Positions 1-7,400 of a DNA stretch of 11,435 bases are shown here, in pieces. Position 1 is the stretch's first letter. Every line of letters starts with the position of its first letter. Source of the DNA: Sulfurospirillum sp. UBA1314 (GTDB lineage: Bacteria; Campylobacterota; Campylobacteria; Campylobacterales; Sulfurospirillaceae). The DNA lies in assembly GCA_002307095.1 (NCBI GenBank), contig DBTO01000131.1, forward strand, positions 8,335 to 19,769. The letters run 5' to 3'. The notes below the pieces were generated by a model, which had not been told where the DNA came from, did no database searches, and saw only the letters and a list, made by a program, of their open reading frames with translations. Both the position numbers and the translations under genes were made by a program.

Positions 1-98
1 ATTTTATGCAAGCGGCATTGATGGTCAATGACCTGCAAGTTAGACTCATTGACGACGCTCGCACACGAGATCGCCGTATGAAAGGTTATCTCTCGTGA
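1..98 (+). CDS. 3' end of an unidentified gene (partial)
   Basis: A frame open from the left edge (first full codon at position 3) runs to a TGA at 96-98 and gives about 31 residues ending in MKGYLS, with an Arg/Asp-rich stretch just before (DDARTRDRR). It has no start here, so it would be the C-terminus of a gene lying mostly outside the window. The frame is the only plus-strand frame without an early stop. Its last 13 bases overlap the end of the convergent REC-PAS gene, as also happens at 2177-2193. I do not recognise the family. A stretch this short could be open by chance, so this is a tentative call. Confidence 0.45.
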   Translation, partial: FMQAALMVNDLQVRLIDDARTRDRRMKGYLS

Positions 99-1375
99 AC
101 TTGGCAACATAATTCAAATTCCTCTTGTTTGACAATGAAAACCCTATACGAATGAGGTTCAACTTGATCGATTTTAACCAAAACTTCAAAGAGACACTCG
201 ATGGATTTCACAACGCCTTTAAAGGTGATATCGCCGTCAAATGGCCAGTTACTTTTAATGGCTTCGATCGTCTTAAAATACTCCATCTCTTCAAAATCAA
301 CTATCTCTTTGAGTGTGAGGGTTTCTTGGGTCAATTTGAGCAATAAACTCTCGTCCATATGGTTGTTGACAAGTTTCTCAAAGAGTTGATTGTAGGTATG
401 AAAGACCATATCATTGTTCATAAGTGCGCAAGGGAAAGGAATCTGCTGTAAAAAAGATGCCTCTTTAAGACTCAGTGCCAAAGAGAGGTTTTCACTGCTT
501 TGTTTTTCACTACGCGTGTGCAGTTCCGTCAAATCTTGGCAAATACTGATAAATTCATTCATCTTCCCATCTGCGTCTACAATGGGAACGATGGTGGTGT
601 AGAGGTGGAGCATTTTAAGATCTTTTGTTTGATCAATGATAAGCCCTTGCCATGTTTTTTGACTCAAAATCGTCTGCCAAAGCTCTTCATACAAGCTTTT
701 TGCTGTGGACGGATGACTGATAAGACGATAGGTTTGACCAATGAGCTCTTCTTTTCTGTAGCCTGTTGTTTTGCAGAAATTTTCATTGACATCAGTGATG
801 ATGCCATTTTTGTCAGTGAGTGCTACCATCGTCGCTTTATCCAGCGCTTCTTTATAGGCTTTGAGCAGGGCGCCTTGTTTATCCAAAGAGGCAGACTGAA
901 TGGTGCTAAAGTGTTTTAGTTTTTCATTGGCACTTTCTAAATCGTGTTTGTATTGAACCAATGCTTGTTCTTGGTAAATAAGCTCAACGATCGTATAGAG
1001 AACTTTCAAGATTTGGTCACTTTGCAACGGCTTGGTGATGTAATATTTAATGCCAAGGTTGATGAGTTTGATGAGATATTCGCTCTCATTATGCGCGGAT
1101 GTCACCAGTATGGGCTGTTTTGGATAACACGCTTTGATCTTTTCGATCATCTCGATGCCATCCATGACGGGCATACGAATATCGGTGATAACAAGATCGT
1201 AGTGATTATTGGCTAGCTTTTCAAGTCCTACTTCGCCATTGGGTGCTAGATCGATCTGTTTAAAAATATCACTGAGAAAGAGACTGACTTCTTCACGCAA
1301 AGCAAGGTCATCTTCGACATACAAGACGGTTAACTCTTTGCTCCAAGAGACAAGCTGGTCGATCGCATTTTGCAT
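86..1375 (-). CDS. REC-PAS orphan response regulator, no known output domain
   Basis: A 429-residue cytosolic protein. Residues about 15-130 form a CheY-like receiver with the acidic pair D22/D23, phospho-acceptor D65 in DLVITD, T92, and K115 before Pro. A helical linker (about 135-175) leads to a PAS domain (about 175-285: ALTDKNGIITDVNENF, then TGYRKEELIG). Residues about 305-425 look like a second, divergent PAS fold (IPFPCALMNNDMVFHTYNQL). No kinase, GGDEF, EAL or DNA-binding part is visible, so it probably acts through protein contacts. The start at 1375 is preferred over the ATG at 1405: AAGGAG lies 7 bases before it, whereas the upstream ATG overlaps a TATAAT box and lacks a ribosome site. 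It is divergent from the OmpR-type regulator and shares its promoter region. The two kinases nearby are its likely phosphodonors (inference). Confidence 0.9.
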   Translation of the reverse strand: MQNAIDQLVSWSKELTVLYVEDDLALREEVSLFLSDIFKQIDLAPNGEVGLEKLANNHYDLVITDIRMPVMDGIEMIEKIKACYPKQPILVTSAHNESEYLIKLINLGIKYYITKPLQSDQILKVLYTIVELIYQEQALVQYKHDLESANEKLKHFSTIQSASLDKQGALLKAYKEALDKATMVALTDKNGIITDVNENFCKTTGYRKEELIGQTYRLISHPSTAKSLYEELWQTILSQKTWQGLIIDQTKDLKMLHLYTTIVPIVDADGKMNEFISICQDLTELHTRSEKQSSENLSLALSLKEASFLQQIPFPCALMNNDMVFHTYNQLFEKLVNNHMDESLLLKLTQETLTLKEIVDFEEMEYFKTIEAIKSNWPFDGDITFKGVVKSIECLFEVLVKIDQVEPHSYRVFIVKQEEFELCCQVHER

Positions 1376-1382
1376 TACGACG

Positions 1383-1388
1383 CTCCTT
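1383..1388 (-). promoter_or_regulatory. Ribosome binding site fixing the REC-PAS start at 1375
   Basis: AAGGAG on the minus strand, 7 bases before the ATG at 1373-1375. The longer reading frame starting at 1405 has no such sequence upstream. Confidence 0.8.
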
Positions 1389-1403
1389 GTAGAATTTAGA
1401 TTC

Positions 1404-1412
1404 ATTATATCA
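1404..1412 (-). promoter_or_regulatory. Extended -10 promoter of the REC-PAS gene
   Basis: The minus strand reads TGATATAAT, a perfect TGn-TATAAT extended -10 (hexamer 1404-1409, TG at 1411-1412). Transcription would start near 1397, giving a leader of about 20 bases. There is no convincing -35, as is usual for sigma-70 promoters in this phylum. The upstream side carries the 11-bp direct repeats at 1417-1438. Confidence 0.6.
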
Positions 1413-1416
1413 AGGG

Positions 1417-1438
1417 GTGATGTATTTGTGATATATTT
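1417..1438 (+). promoter_or_regulatory. Tandem 11-bp direct repeats, candidate response-regulator operator
   Basis: GTGATGTATTT is followed immediately by GTGATATATTT (10 of 11 identical). Another GTGATG starts at 1461, exactly 33 bases (three helical turns) after the second copy. OmpR/PhoB-family regulators are known to bind direct repeats with 11-bp spacing, and the neighbouring gene encodes one. The repeats would sit at about -20 to -41 of the REC-PAS promoter and about -39 to -18 of the OmpR-type promoter, so one site could control both. Confidence 0.5.
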
Positions 1439-1443
1439 TTCGC

Positions 1444-1449
1444 TATACT
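1444..1449 (+). promoter_or_regulatory. Candidate -10 box of the OmpR-type regulator
   Basis: TATACT, preceded by a T-rich stretch (1436-1440). The inferred start near 1456 gives a leader of about 45 bases before the ATG at 1501, which has AAGGAAA at 1488-1494. No -35 is evident. Confidence 0.4.
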
Positions 1450-1500
1450 TAGCCTAATGTGTGATGACTCGGGTAAATCTACTCATTAAGGAAAGACACA

Positions 1501-2193
1501 ATGCGAGAAACGTTAACGTTACTCCTTGTCGAAGATGATCGTTCTTTAAACGAAGAGTTGGGCATCTTTCTATCTGATTTTTTTGGTATTATTGACTCAT
1601 ATTACACTGCGGAAGAGGCGTATACAAAATACCTTTCAACCGCTTATGATCTTGTCATTACTGACATTCAACTTCCTTCCCAAAGTGGTCTTAATTTAGT
1701 CGAAAAGATCAAGAAAAAAAATCCGTCTCAAATGGTCATCGTCATTTCTGCGTACAAAGAGGTGGACTATTTTCTCAAAAGCATTGATTTAGGTATTTAC
1801 AGTTTTCTCACCAAACCGTTTGACTCACAACTGCTGATTAACACGATGATTAAGGCGACCACACAACTTGAGCATCAAAAAGGCAAACCCGAATCCTCTT
1901 CGATTGTTTTACACCAAGGTGTCTCGTTTGATCTTAAGACAAAAACCTTACATGTAAACGGAGTTTTAGAAGAATTGACGGTAAAAGAGGAGCTTTTGCT
2001 TTTTATTTTAGTCAAAAATGCCAATGCGTTTGTGCGCAATGAACAGCTTTCTCAAGCAATTTGGCAAAGCGATGAGGTCAATAACTCAACCCTTCGTGCC
2101 CTTGTGAAGCGAGTACGCGATAAACTCGGTTACGCGGAGTGCATCATCAATCTTAAAAACAGAGGTTATAAACTCACTACGAATCTTGCGTAG
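1501..2193 (+). CDS. OmpR/PhoB-family DNA-binding response regulator
   Basis: A 230-residue transcription factor. The receiver (about 5-120) has E11/D12/D13, phospho-acceptor D55 in DLVITD, S83, and K105-P106. A short linker leads to a winged-helix domain (about 137-228) with the typical LTVKEELLL start, the recognition-helix region NNSTLRALVKRVRDKLG and the C-terminal hairpin NLKNRGYKL. Length is normal for the family. AAGGAAA seven bases before ATG supports the start. It is divergent from the REC-PAS gene, and its 3' end overlaps the convergent REC-GGDEF-EAL gene by 17 bases. Its receiver closely resembles those of both neighbours, suggesting shared kinases. The phased repeats at 1417-1471 are its most likely target, so autoregulation is probable (inference). 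Target genes are unknown. Confidence 0.95.
   Translation: MRETLTLLLVEDDRSLNEELGIFLSDFFGIIDSYYTAEEAYTKYLSTAYDLVITDIQLPSQSGLNLVEKIKKKNPSQMVIVISAYKEVDYFLKSIDLGIYSFLTKPFDSQLLINTMIKATTQLEHQKGKPESSSIVLHQGVSFDLKTKTLHVNGVLEELTVKEELLLFILVKNANAFVRNEQLSQAIWQSDEVNNSTLRALVKRVRDKLGYAECIINLKNRGYKLTTNLA
1948..1957. repeat. TTACATGTAA palindrome, copy 1 (coding)
   Basis: In context CTTACATGTAAAC, within the OmpR-type regulator at residues L150-H151-V152-N153, at the start of the winged-helix domain. Confidence 0.8.
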
Positions 2194-3913
2194 GTGACTG
2201 CGAAGGTGCATTAAAAAAGTAGCCTTGTGAATAATCTATGCCCAATTTTTTGACCATTTCAAACTCTGCTTTATTGGAGACAAACTCTGCAATGACTTGC
2301 ATTCCGATCTTTTTTGCCATCGAGGCGATGGATTCTACAATGTCTTGGTTGCGAAGATTGGTGTCGATTCCTTTGATGAATTGCCCATCGATTTTTAAAA
2401 AATCCACGCCCAAATTTTCCAAGCGACTAAAATTAGAGCGGTCACTTCCAAAATCATCAAGCGCGAGTAAATAGCCCATTGTTTTAAGACGTTGCAGATT
2501 TTGAAGCGGTATGCGATTTGTATCGCTGATAATGATATCTTCTAAAATCTCAAAGGTGACAAGGGCTGGATTGATCTGGAAGAGCTTTTGTTTTGCCTCT
2601 AAAAAGTCGATAAATGTTTGATTGAGCAAGTCTTCGTTGGTAATGTTGAGTGAAAAAGCGACCTCTTGTCCGGCAAAAAGTTTAAAAGTTTTGTTGATCA
2701 TGTTGCGTGTAAGATTGCTCATGAGTCCACTGCGTCTAGCCGCTTCTAAAAAATGCGCAGGTGAGATGATGTCGCCATCGTCTTCAATGCGCGCTAAACA
2801 TTCGTATTTGACAATGTGCTGGGTTTGATTATCGACAATAGGCTGAAAATAGGGCACAACACGATCTTCTTCTAAGGCTGTACGAAATTTTTGAATCCAT
2901 GACGCCTCAATTTCCGTGCGTTTGAGAAAAATATCTTGGGTATTGTAAATGTTGTATTGATTGGGGATGCCTCGCATGCGCGCTTCGCGAAGGGCAACAC
3001 GGGCATTGGGGAGCAAGGAAGAAGGCTCTTTGGACGTTGCAATGCCACACGAAAGCGTGATGTAGATAGGTTTATCTTCATATTCACCAATGGGTGTTTC
3101 TCTGAAAAAGGCTTGAATTTGGATGGCGACAAATTCGGGATTGATGATTTGTGGATCAAAAATAACGACAAATTCATCGGAATTGTAACGGTAGAGATGC
3201 ACCTCTTTGGAGAGGTTGTATTGGAGAAATTGCCCCACTTTAAACAGCGCCTCATCGGCAAACTCTGCGCCATAGGTTTGGTTGATAAAGCTGAAATTAT
3301 CGATATTGTACAGCATAATGGTCAAGGAATGCTCTTGAGATAAGTGGTCTAAATAACCATATAGCATCGTAGCATTTTGCAGTTTCGTAATCTTGTCGAT
3401 GGTTAAAAAATCATGCACCATTTTTGAGTTTTTATCCAGTAGTTTGCTTTGATCTTCAAGTTGTTGGTGCAAGGAAGCTTTCTGCGTTACCTCTTGTAAA
3501 CGCTCATGCACCGAGGAAGAGACCTTGTAAAGAGTTTCGATGAGTTGATCAAAATCGATCGGTTTTAAGATGTACCCACTGACGTTATTGCGAATGCTTT
3601 CCAAAAAAAACTCGGTTTCATTGTGCGCAGAGACAACGATAATGGACTGTTGCGCATTGAGAAGTTGGATATTTTTGATCAATTCCATGCCGTTCATATG
3701 TGGCATATTCAGATCGGTGATGACGATATCATAGTGATCGGGATGAGTTTGATAGATCTGCAGTGCTTCAGCGCCATTGCTGGCTTCATCAATTTCATTA
3801 AAAAGATCGCGCAACAAAGCAACCGTGTTTTCGCGCAATATAATGTCATCTTCAGCATATAAAACGCGTAATTTTGAGGTAAGTTGGACAAGCTCGTTCA
3901 GATTAATGGACAC
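2177..3913 (-). CDS. REC-GGDEF-EAL protein, probable c-di-GMP phosphodiesterase response regulator
   Basis: With the GTG start this is 578 residues. The receiver (about 10-130) has phospho-acceptor D67, S95 and K117. A helical linker leads to a GGDEF domain (about 170-320) whose signature has decayed to NSDEF (244-248), so cyclase activity is doubtful. The EAL domain (about 340-570) keeps the expected metal and catalytic residues: ECL (371-373), N423, E455 in FEILE, the DDFG pair (486-487), K507, E543 and the closing QGY. It should therefore hydrolyse c-di-GMP, with the GGDEF part perhaps only binding GTP (inference from the families). The GTG at 3911-3913 follows GGAG by six bases and overlaps the end of the Cache kinase gene by 11 bases, implying translational coupling. 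An ATG at 3952 is possible but lacks a ribosome site. It probably receives phosphate from one or both kinases in this operon. Confidence 0.93.
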   Translation of the reverse strand: MSINLNELVQLTSKLRVLYAEDDIILRENTVALLRDLFNEIDEASNGAEALQIYQTHPDHYDIVITDLNMPHMNGMELIKNIQLLNAQQSIIVVSAHNETEFFLESIRNNVSGYILKPIDFDQLIETLYKVSSSVHERLQEVTQKASLHQQLEDQSKLLDKNSKMVHDFLTIDKITKLQNATMLYGYLDHLSQEHSLTIMLYNIDNFSFINQTYGAEFADEALFKVGQFLQYNLSKEVHLYRYNSDEFVVIFDPQIINPEFVAIQIQAFFRETPIGEYEDKPIYITLSCGIATSKEPSSLLPNARVALREARMRGIPNQYNIYNTQDIFLKRTEIEASWIQKFRTALEEDRVVPYFQPIVDNQTQHIVKYECLARIEDDGDIISPAHFLEAARRSGLMSNLTRNMINKTFKLFAGQEVAFSLNITNEDLLNQTFIDFLEAKQKLFQINPALVTFEILEDIIISDTNRIPLQNLQRLKTMGYLLALDDFGSDRSNFSRLENLGVDFLKIDGQFIKGIDTNLRNQDIVESIASMAKKIGMQVIAEFVSNKAEFEMVKKLGIDYSQGYFFNAPSQSPTQDS

Positions 3914-6077
3914 TGTGTTCTCCGCGAATTTTAATGGTAAATTTGGCGCCATTGTGCGTATTTTCTACCTGTAAAGAGCCGTGACAGTGCTCTTCCACAA
4001 TGGTTTTTGACATATAAAGTCCCAGACCTGTGCCATTGCGCTCTGCTTTGGTTGAAAAATAGGGGTCAAATATTTTAGAAATAATTGCCTCAGGAATTCC
4101 ACCCGCATTATCTTCAATCTCAATGACAAAGAAAGAACTCTGCTCATAGGCATTGATCCATATGGTACCATTTTCTAACTTTTTTTCAAGGATGGCATCT
4201 TGCGCATTTTTCAAAAGATTGATGAAAACTTGCATCATTTGGGTCTCATAGGTGATGAGCGAATGGGACGAGGTGTTGTTTACATGTAAAGTGATTTTAT
4301 GCACGGACAAGCTTTTTCCAATGAGCCCAAGCGCACGATCGATCATCGTTTGGAGTGAACTCTCTTCTTGCTGTTGTTCAGGTCTAAAAAAGTTTTTAAA
4401 ATCATCGATGGTCGTTGTTAAAAAGTGGATGTAGGTCTCAATTTTGCCAATGGCACCCTCTAAAAACACCTCTTGATCCACTCTGCCTTGCTCATTGGTT
4501 AGATCAAACTTTTTAAGACTTTGTTTGAGCTTGATGCTCGCAGTAATGGCTGAAATGGAGCCAAGTGGTTGACGCCATTGATGTGCGATCATGCTGATCA
4601 TCTCGCCCATTTGTGCTAGGCGTGATTGATAAAGCATCATTTTTTGCGTCTCCATGTGCTCGATCACACCCTCCTTAATCTTTTTATCCATTGAATCATA
4701 CAGCTCTTGAAGCTCTTGGCTCATCGCGGTAAAATTGTCTAAAAGTGTGTTGATCTCGACAATGCTGGAGCGCTCTATGGGTGTCACCGTTAGTTTGTCT
4801 TTGAACGTTTTGGTCGCTTCGATGAGTTCGTGCAAAGGGGTGAGAATATGGTTCGAAAACGTGTTGGCACGCGCTAAAAGAATGGCAAGAAAGATGAGGT
4901 AAAAAAGCCCCATAAATCCAAGCGCAAGGTATCCGATAACGTTTGTTTTCTCTTTAAGTTGGGTGCTGTTTTTCAGTAAAGAGTCTTTGTCCAGCAAGAG
5001 AACAAATTTCCAGCGTGTTTGCGCAATGGTGTTTTGTGTGATGAGAAAATCACTCTTCGTGTGATGCAGCTCTAGTATGGCGCTGTTTGCTTGAATCATA
5101 CGACTGAGTGCCATCGCAAGAGGGTTTGCGGTGTTGGTAAAAAGATTGAAATCACGAGGCTTTGTGATGGTCGCCTCAATGGGCGCATCATACGTGTGTG
5201 TTTTAAGCTCTTTGATGCCAAGATACGCTTCTAAAGCTTCGCTCATCGCAAGGATGTTACCATGTTCGTCGACGAGCATGCTCATTGAGCGGTAAGGCAG
5301 TTGAAGCGAAAGCATGGTTTTAATAAGATGTTCTATCGTCACATCAATGCCCACAACCCCTTCTAAAAAATCACCTTTGTACACAGGCGCAATAGCGCTG
5401 ATCATCCATCCAGCACCGGCTGGGTCTAAGTAGGCGTCTGTCCAGACCACGTTTTTTTCTGGATTGTGTGCCGCATCGGCAAGGTAGTAAAAGTTATAGG
5501 TTGGAATCGCGATATCATGAGCGTATTGGCTCAAAGCATTGGGCATAAAAGGGCAGAGTCTGTTCATGGAGTCATAGCTGTTGAAATAAACCTGTGCGAT
5601 GTTGGCATTGCTCTCTAAAATTGCCGTGTAAAAAGGGTCGAGTGCTTCCGTGGCAATGGCTTTTTCCAAGCGGTTTGGGCTCTGTTTTTGGGCGTTGGAG
5701 AAAAAAAGTGAACAACTCTCTTCATTTTTTTGTGTGTTAAAAAGAACACCGGTGTTGGTTTGTTTGTACGTAGCGTCTTTGGTGTTTACATGTAAAGGAT
5801 TAAAGGTCGCAAAAAAGTGCTCATGCTCTTTTTGAAAAAGCTGTGTTAAGCTTGAGAGCGTTTTAAATTCGTTATTGACGATGGTGGCGGAGCGTTTGCT
5901 AAGCTCTTTTATGTGCATCTTGCTCTCTTCAACCAGAGCATTTTTGGTAGTTTCATTGACATACGCATTGCTCCAAAAGTAAGCGCCTAGAAGCATTGTC
6001 TCGATTAAGAGAAGCGGGAAAATGATGGATTTTAAGTACTCTTTTTTAACCAATTTTGAAAGGGTATTTTGGACCAT
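3903..6077 (-). CDS. Membrane Cache-HAMP sensor histidine kinase
   Basis: A 724-residue inner-membrane kinase. TM1 is about residues 15-36, followed by a large periplasmic double-Cache domain (about 38-370; typical stretches are VVWTDAYLDPAGAGWMISAI and GVVGIDVTIEH). TM2 is about 379-402 and a HAMP-like segment about 403-460. A DHp domain follows with phospho-acceptor H499 in MIAHQWRQPL, then an HATPase_c domain with the N-box (NLLKNAQDAI, about 621), DNAGGIP (656-662) and GTGLGLYMSKT (682-692). It should autophosphorylate in response to a small extracellular ligand, not identifiable here. GAAGG nine bases upstream supports the start. The gene begins five bases after the GAF-like kinase stops and ends inside the start of the REC-GGDEF-EAL gene, so the three are very likely co-transcribed. 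It contains two copies of the TTACATGTAA palindrome. Confidence 0.95.
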   Translation of the reverse strand: MVQNTLSKLVKKEYLKSIIFPLLLIETMLLGAYFWSNAYVNETTKNALVEESKMHIKELSKRSATIVNNEFKTLSSLTQLFQKEHEHFFATFNPLHVNTKDATYKQTNTGVLFNTQKNEESCSLFFSNAQKQSPNRLEKAIATEALDPFYTAILESNANIAQVYFNSYDSMNRLCPFMPNALSQYAHDIAIPTYNFYYLADAAHNPEKNVVWTDAYLDPAGAGWMISAIAPVYKGDFLEGVVGIDVTIEHLIKTMLSLQLPYRSMSMLVDEHGNILAMSEALEAYLGIKELKTHTYDAPIEATITKPRDFNLFTNTANPLAMALSRMIQANSAILELHHTKSDFLITQNTIAQTRWKFVLLLDKDSLLKNSTQLKEKTNVIGYLALGFMGLFYLIFLAILLARANTFSNHILTPLHELIEATKTFKDKLTVTPIERSSIVEINTLLDNFTAMSQELQELYDSMDKKIKEGVIEHMETQKMMLYQSRLAQMGEMISMIAHQWRQPLGSISAITASIKLKQSLKKFDLTNEQGRVDQEVFLEGAIGKIETYIHFLTTTIDDFKNFFRPEQQQEESSLQTMIDRALGLIGKSLSVHKITLHVNNTSSHSLITYETQMMQVFINLLKNAQDAILEKKLENGTIWINAYEQSSFFVIEIEDNAGGIPEAIISKIFDPYFSTKAERNGTGLGLYMSKTIVEEHCHGSLQVENTHNGAKFTIKIRGEHSVH
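3920..3923 (-). promoter_or_regulatory. Ribosome binding site for the internal GTG start at 3913
   Basis: GGAG six bases before GTG on the minus strand, lying inside the last codons of the upstream kinase gene. It decides between the GTG at 3913 and the ATG at 3952. Confidence 0.65.
4280..4289. repeat. TTACATGTAA palindrome, copy 2 (coding)
   Basis: Full 12-bp form TTTACATGTAAA at 4279-4290. In the Cache kinase it encodes L597-H598-V599-N600 near the start of the ATPase domain. Confidence 0.85.
5786..5795. repeat. TTACATGTAA palindrome, copy 3 (coding)
   Basis: Full 12-bp form at 5785-5796, encoding L95-H96-V97-N98 in the periplasmic part of the Cache kinase, an unrelated protein context to copy 2. 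Confidence 0.85.
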
Positions 6078-6082
6078 GTCGC

Positions 6083-7300
6083 TTAACCTTCGTGAAGTTT
6101 AATGATAAATTTAGCCCCAATGGGTGTATTGATCGCCAGAATTTCTCCCCCACAATGCTCTTCAATAATGGTTTTTGACATGTACAAACCAAGTCCTGTA
6201 CCATTTTTTTCAGATTTTGTCGAAAAATAGGGCTCGAAAACGTGAGGTAAAACCTGTTCAGGAATACCACCAGCATTGTCTTCAATGCTAATAGTCTGCC
6301 AACTGCCTTCATTTTCAATCGTAATCATAATCTGCGCATGCGCAATCTCGCGCTCTTTAATGACATCTTCCGCATTTTTAAGAATATTCAAAATAACTTG
6401 GGTCACTTCGTTGGCATAGGTAAAAATCTCATGGCTTGCACGCGTTTCGATTTTGATGGTAATGCCATTGATCTCCAGCGCTTTGCCGATGATCTCCAGC
6501 GTTCGGTTCACCAGTTGCGCCAGTGTCACGCTCTCTTTTTGTTTGTTGGGCTTAAAAAAGTTTCTAAAATCATCGATGGTATGGGTGAGAAACTGCACAT
6601 AGGATTCTATCTTGCTCATCGCTTCGCCTAAAAAAAGCTTGCTTGCTTCGATACCCTCAGGCGTTGAGTAATCAAAACGGTTGAGGGAGGTTTTAAATTT
6701 GATGGACGCGGCAACAGCGGAGATGGAACCTAAAGGTTGGCGCCATTGGTGCGCGATCATGCTGATCATTTCGCCCATTTGTGCAAGGCGGGATTGTTGC
6801 AAAATGTGTTGATCTTTTTCTCTGTTTTTCCGTACTTCTTCTTCGATACGGCGCTCTAATGTTTGGTTGATTTCAAACAGTTCAAGATGATTTTTGCACG
6901 CACGCACGGCATTTTCCAATTTGGATTTGAAGGAGTCAATAATGGCTTGAATCAGCCCAATTTCAACCTCTGTTGCTTGAAAAACAAAGTTCATCCAGTC
7001 CTCTTCAACCTTTACATGTAAAAAGTATTTGCCACTGTGGGCATCATAACGAATGGATGCCGTGTGTGTTAACGAAGAGGGGGGCATAAAAAGTTCTTGG
7101 AATGCTTTTTTACCATGGAGACACAGCTGTTTATAGCTGTCAGTTTTTGGATCGTACTCCCAATAGATAGAGGCGAGTGCGCCCGTTTTGCGTGAAAAAA
7201 CTTTTAAAAAATGTTCAATCATCTCTTTGAGTTTAAGCGATGTACCAATGGCACTGACACACTCAAATGTGATGAGCAGTTGTTCGTCAAGTTGTTGCAT
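6083..7300 (-). CDS. Cytosolic GAF-like sensor histidine kinase
   Basis: A 405-residue soluble kinase with no membrane segment. Residues about 5-135 look like a GAF domain (LLITFECVSAIGTSLKLKEM, then ALASIYWEYD), joined by a charged coiled coil (about 138-168) to a DHp domain with H184 in MIAHQWRQPL and an HATPase_c domain (NILKNAEDVI about 304, DNAGGIP 341-347, GTGLGLYMSKT 367-377). The catalytic half is very similar to that of the next kinase: residues QSRLAQMGEMISMIAHQWRQ are identical in both. This indicates tandem duplication with exchange of the sensor part. The start has AGGAG six bases upstream. It follows the FIST gene after 100 bases and precedes the Cache kinase by five. It probably senses an intracellular cue, perhaps relayed by the FIST protein (inference). 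Confidence 0.93.
   Translation of the reverse strand: MQQLDEQLLITFECVSAIGTSLKLKEMIEHFLKVFSRKTGALASIYWEYDPKTDSYKQLCLHGKKAFQELFMPPSSLTHTASIRYDAHSGKYFLHVKVEEDWMNFVFQATEVEIGLIQAIIDSFKSKLENAVRACKNHLELFEINQTLERRIEEEVRKNREKDQHILQQSRLAQMGEMISMIAHQWRQPLGSISAVAASIKFKTSLNRFDYSTPEGIEASKLFLGEAMSKIESYVQFLTHTIDDFRNFFKPNKQKESVTLAQLVNRTLEIIGKALEINGITIKIETRASHEIFTYANEVTQVILNILKNAEDVIKEREIAHAQIMITIENEGSWQTISIEDNAGGIPEQVLPHVFEPYFSTKSEKNGTGLGLYMSKTIIEEHCGGEILAINTPIGAKFIIKLHEG
7012..7021. repeat. TTACATGTAA palindrome, copy 4 (coding)
   Basis: Full 12-bp form at 7011-7022, encoding L94-H95-V96-K97 of the GAF-like kinase. Confidence 0.85.
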
Positions 7301-7400
7301 TAAAGGCTCCTAGGAGACATATTAAAATGAAGCATGGTGTGCTGATTTGTTAATCTATAAGATACCATAAAGATGCTGATGCCGATCCATTTTTTAAGGA
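7301..7400 (-). promoter_or_regulatory. Intergenic region before the kinase operon, possible promoter
   Basis: This 100-base gap separates the FIST gene from the GAF-like kinase, unlike the tight joins downstream. A TATAGA box on the minus strand (7354-7359) could be a -10. The heptamer TGCTGAT occurs on both sides of it (7340-7346 and 7374-7380, 34 bases apart). No clear rho-independent terminator is visible, so read-through from FIST remains possible. Confidence 0.3.

Noticed and set aside
500..919. Long plus-strand open frame opposite the REC-PAS gene
   Set aside because: It lies wholly antisense to a gene with clear REC and PAS motifs, has no ribosome site and shows no recognisable domain.
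2872..3273. 133-codon minus-strand frame inside the REC-GGDEF-EAL gene
   Set aside because: It is an out-of-frame shadow of the GGDEF coding region with no motif of its own.
6178..6187. GACATGTACA as an eighth palindrome copy
   Set aside because: It shares only the ACATGT core. The flanks do not match, and it encodes part of the conserved LYMSK kinase motif.
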